From Acanthornis magna (Eukaryota; Chordata; Aves; Passeriformes; Acanthizidae): a DNA stretch of 64,000 nt. The DNA lies in the NCBI GenBank assembly GCA_036785705.1, contig JAWUZG010000033.1:186001-250000 (forward strand). The letters run 5' to 3'. Shown here piece by piece: positions 63,701 to 64,000 of this stretch; position 1 is the stretch's first letter; each line of letters opens with the position of its first letter. The notes under the pieces are model-generated. The model saw only the letters and a program-made list of their open reading frames with translations, was not told where the DNA came from and made no database searches. Made by a program: the position numbers and the translations under genes.

Positions 63701-64000
63701 TAAATTGATGTGCTATATATGGTACAGGTAAAACATGATTATTCATTTACACAGAGTTTGACTTTTGTAGACATGAAGAACAGTGATAATAAGGGATTTT
63801 TTACCATCAGACTGCAAATTAAACTGGGAAATTCCACTTTTTCAGTGGGATAGCAAAAATTACGTGGTTAACAAACAGAACCCCTTGCAATCACCTATAA
63901 GGTCACCCAATAATAGGTCACTTCAGAAAGTAGCTTCTTAAGAGACAGATTGTAACATCCTTCAATGAATCCCTATCAACTATTTTAAATTTTCTCTAGT
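60726..64000. other. Unannotated A+T-rich sequence to the window end
   Basis: No gene, RNA gene or transposon recognised. A T/G-rich patch lies at about 62253-62300. All open frames are 66 codons or fewer and without known motifs. Confidence 0.4.

Overview
This window looks like vertebrate nuclear DNA from a bird, most probably a songbird (Passeriformes). The evidence is the repeats. There are many CR1 LINE fragments, some keeping the bird CR1 3' end with its ATTCTATG-like terminal repeats. There are also long-terminal-repeat (LTR) copies of types I recognise from songbird endogenous retroviruses. Base composition is A+T-rich throughout apart from one G+C-rich block near 24.8-25.7 kb. I recognise no intact host protein-coding gene, rRNA or tRNA. 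Nearly all open frames are 60-100 codons with no family resemblance, as chance predicts, so the window reads as a gene desert or a very large intron. Single short exons cannot be excluded by eye.

Layout: 0.57-1.14 kb, internally deleted LTR (family A, + strand). 8.46-10.31 kb, antisense CR1 split by a different LTR (family B, + strand). 13.7-13.96 kb, degraded CR1 relic. 14.90-15.48 kb, solo LTR on the minus strand (family C). 15.88-16.65 kb, antisense CR1 containing a TATC-type microsatellite. 20.68-21.72 kb, near-complete family A LTR. 22.61-23.76 kb, rearranged antisense CR1 in which 3'-end sequence lies beside endonuclease sequence. 23.95-24.03 kb, perfect 39-bp tandem duplication. 24.83-25.71 kb, unexplained G+C-rich block, followed by a CpG-containing A+T-rich segment with a minus-strand poly(A) signal. 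26.64-26.78 kb, family A LTR 5' fragment. 29.11-29.66 kb, sense CR1. 39.96-40.17 kb, possible LTR 3' end. 40.39-41.20 kb, two CA/TA microsatellites. 41.88-42.10 kb, CR1 3' tail. 51.15-53.01 kb, the longest CR1, reaching from the endonuclease/RT linker to the 3' end. 56.96-59.05 kb, antisense CR1 interrupted by a family A LTR. 60.50-60.72 kb, a probable ancient CR1/L3-like relic.

The transposon fragments are decayed: CR1 reading frames carry stops and frameshifts, and no retroviral gag, pol or env gene is visible beside any LTR. The clearest historical signal is two nested insertions of LTRs into older CR1 copies, which order the activity of the families. The best candidates for something undescribed are the G+C-rich block and the poly(A)-signal segment next to it. 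I found no strong evidence for a new biological system.
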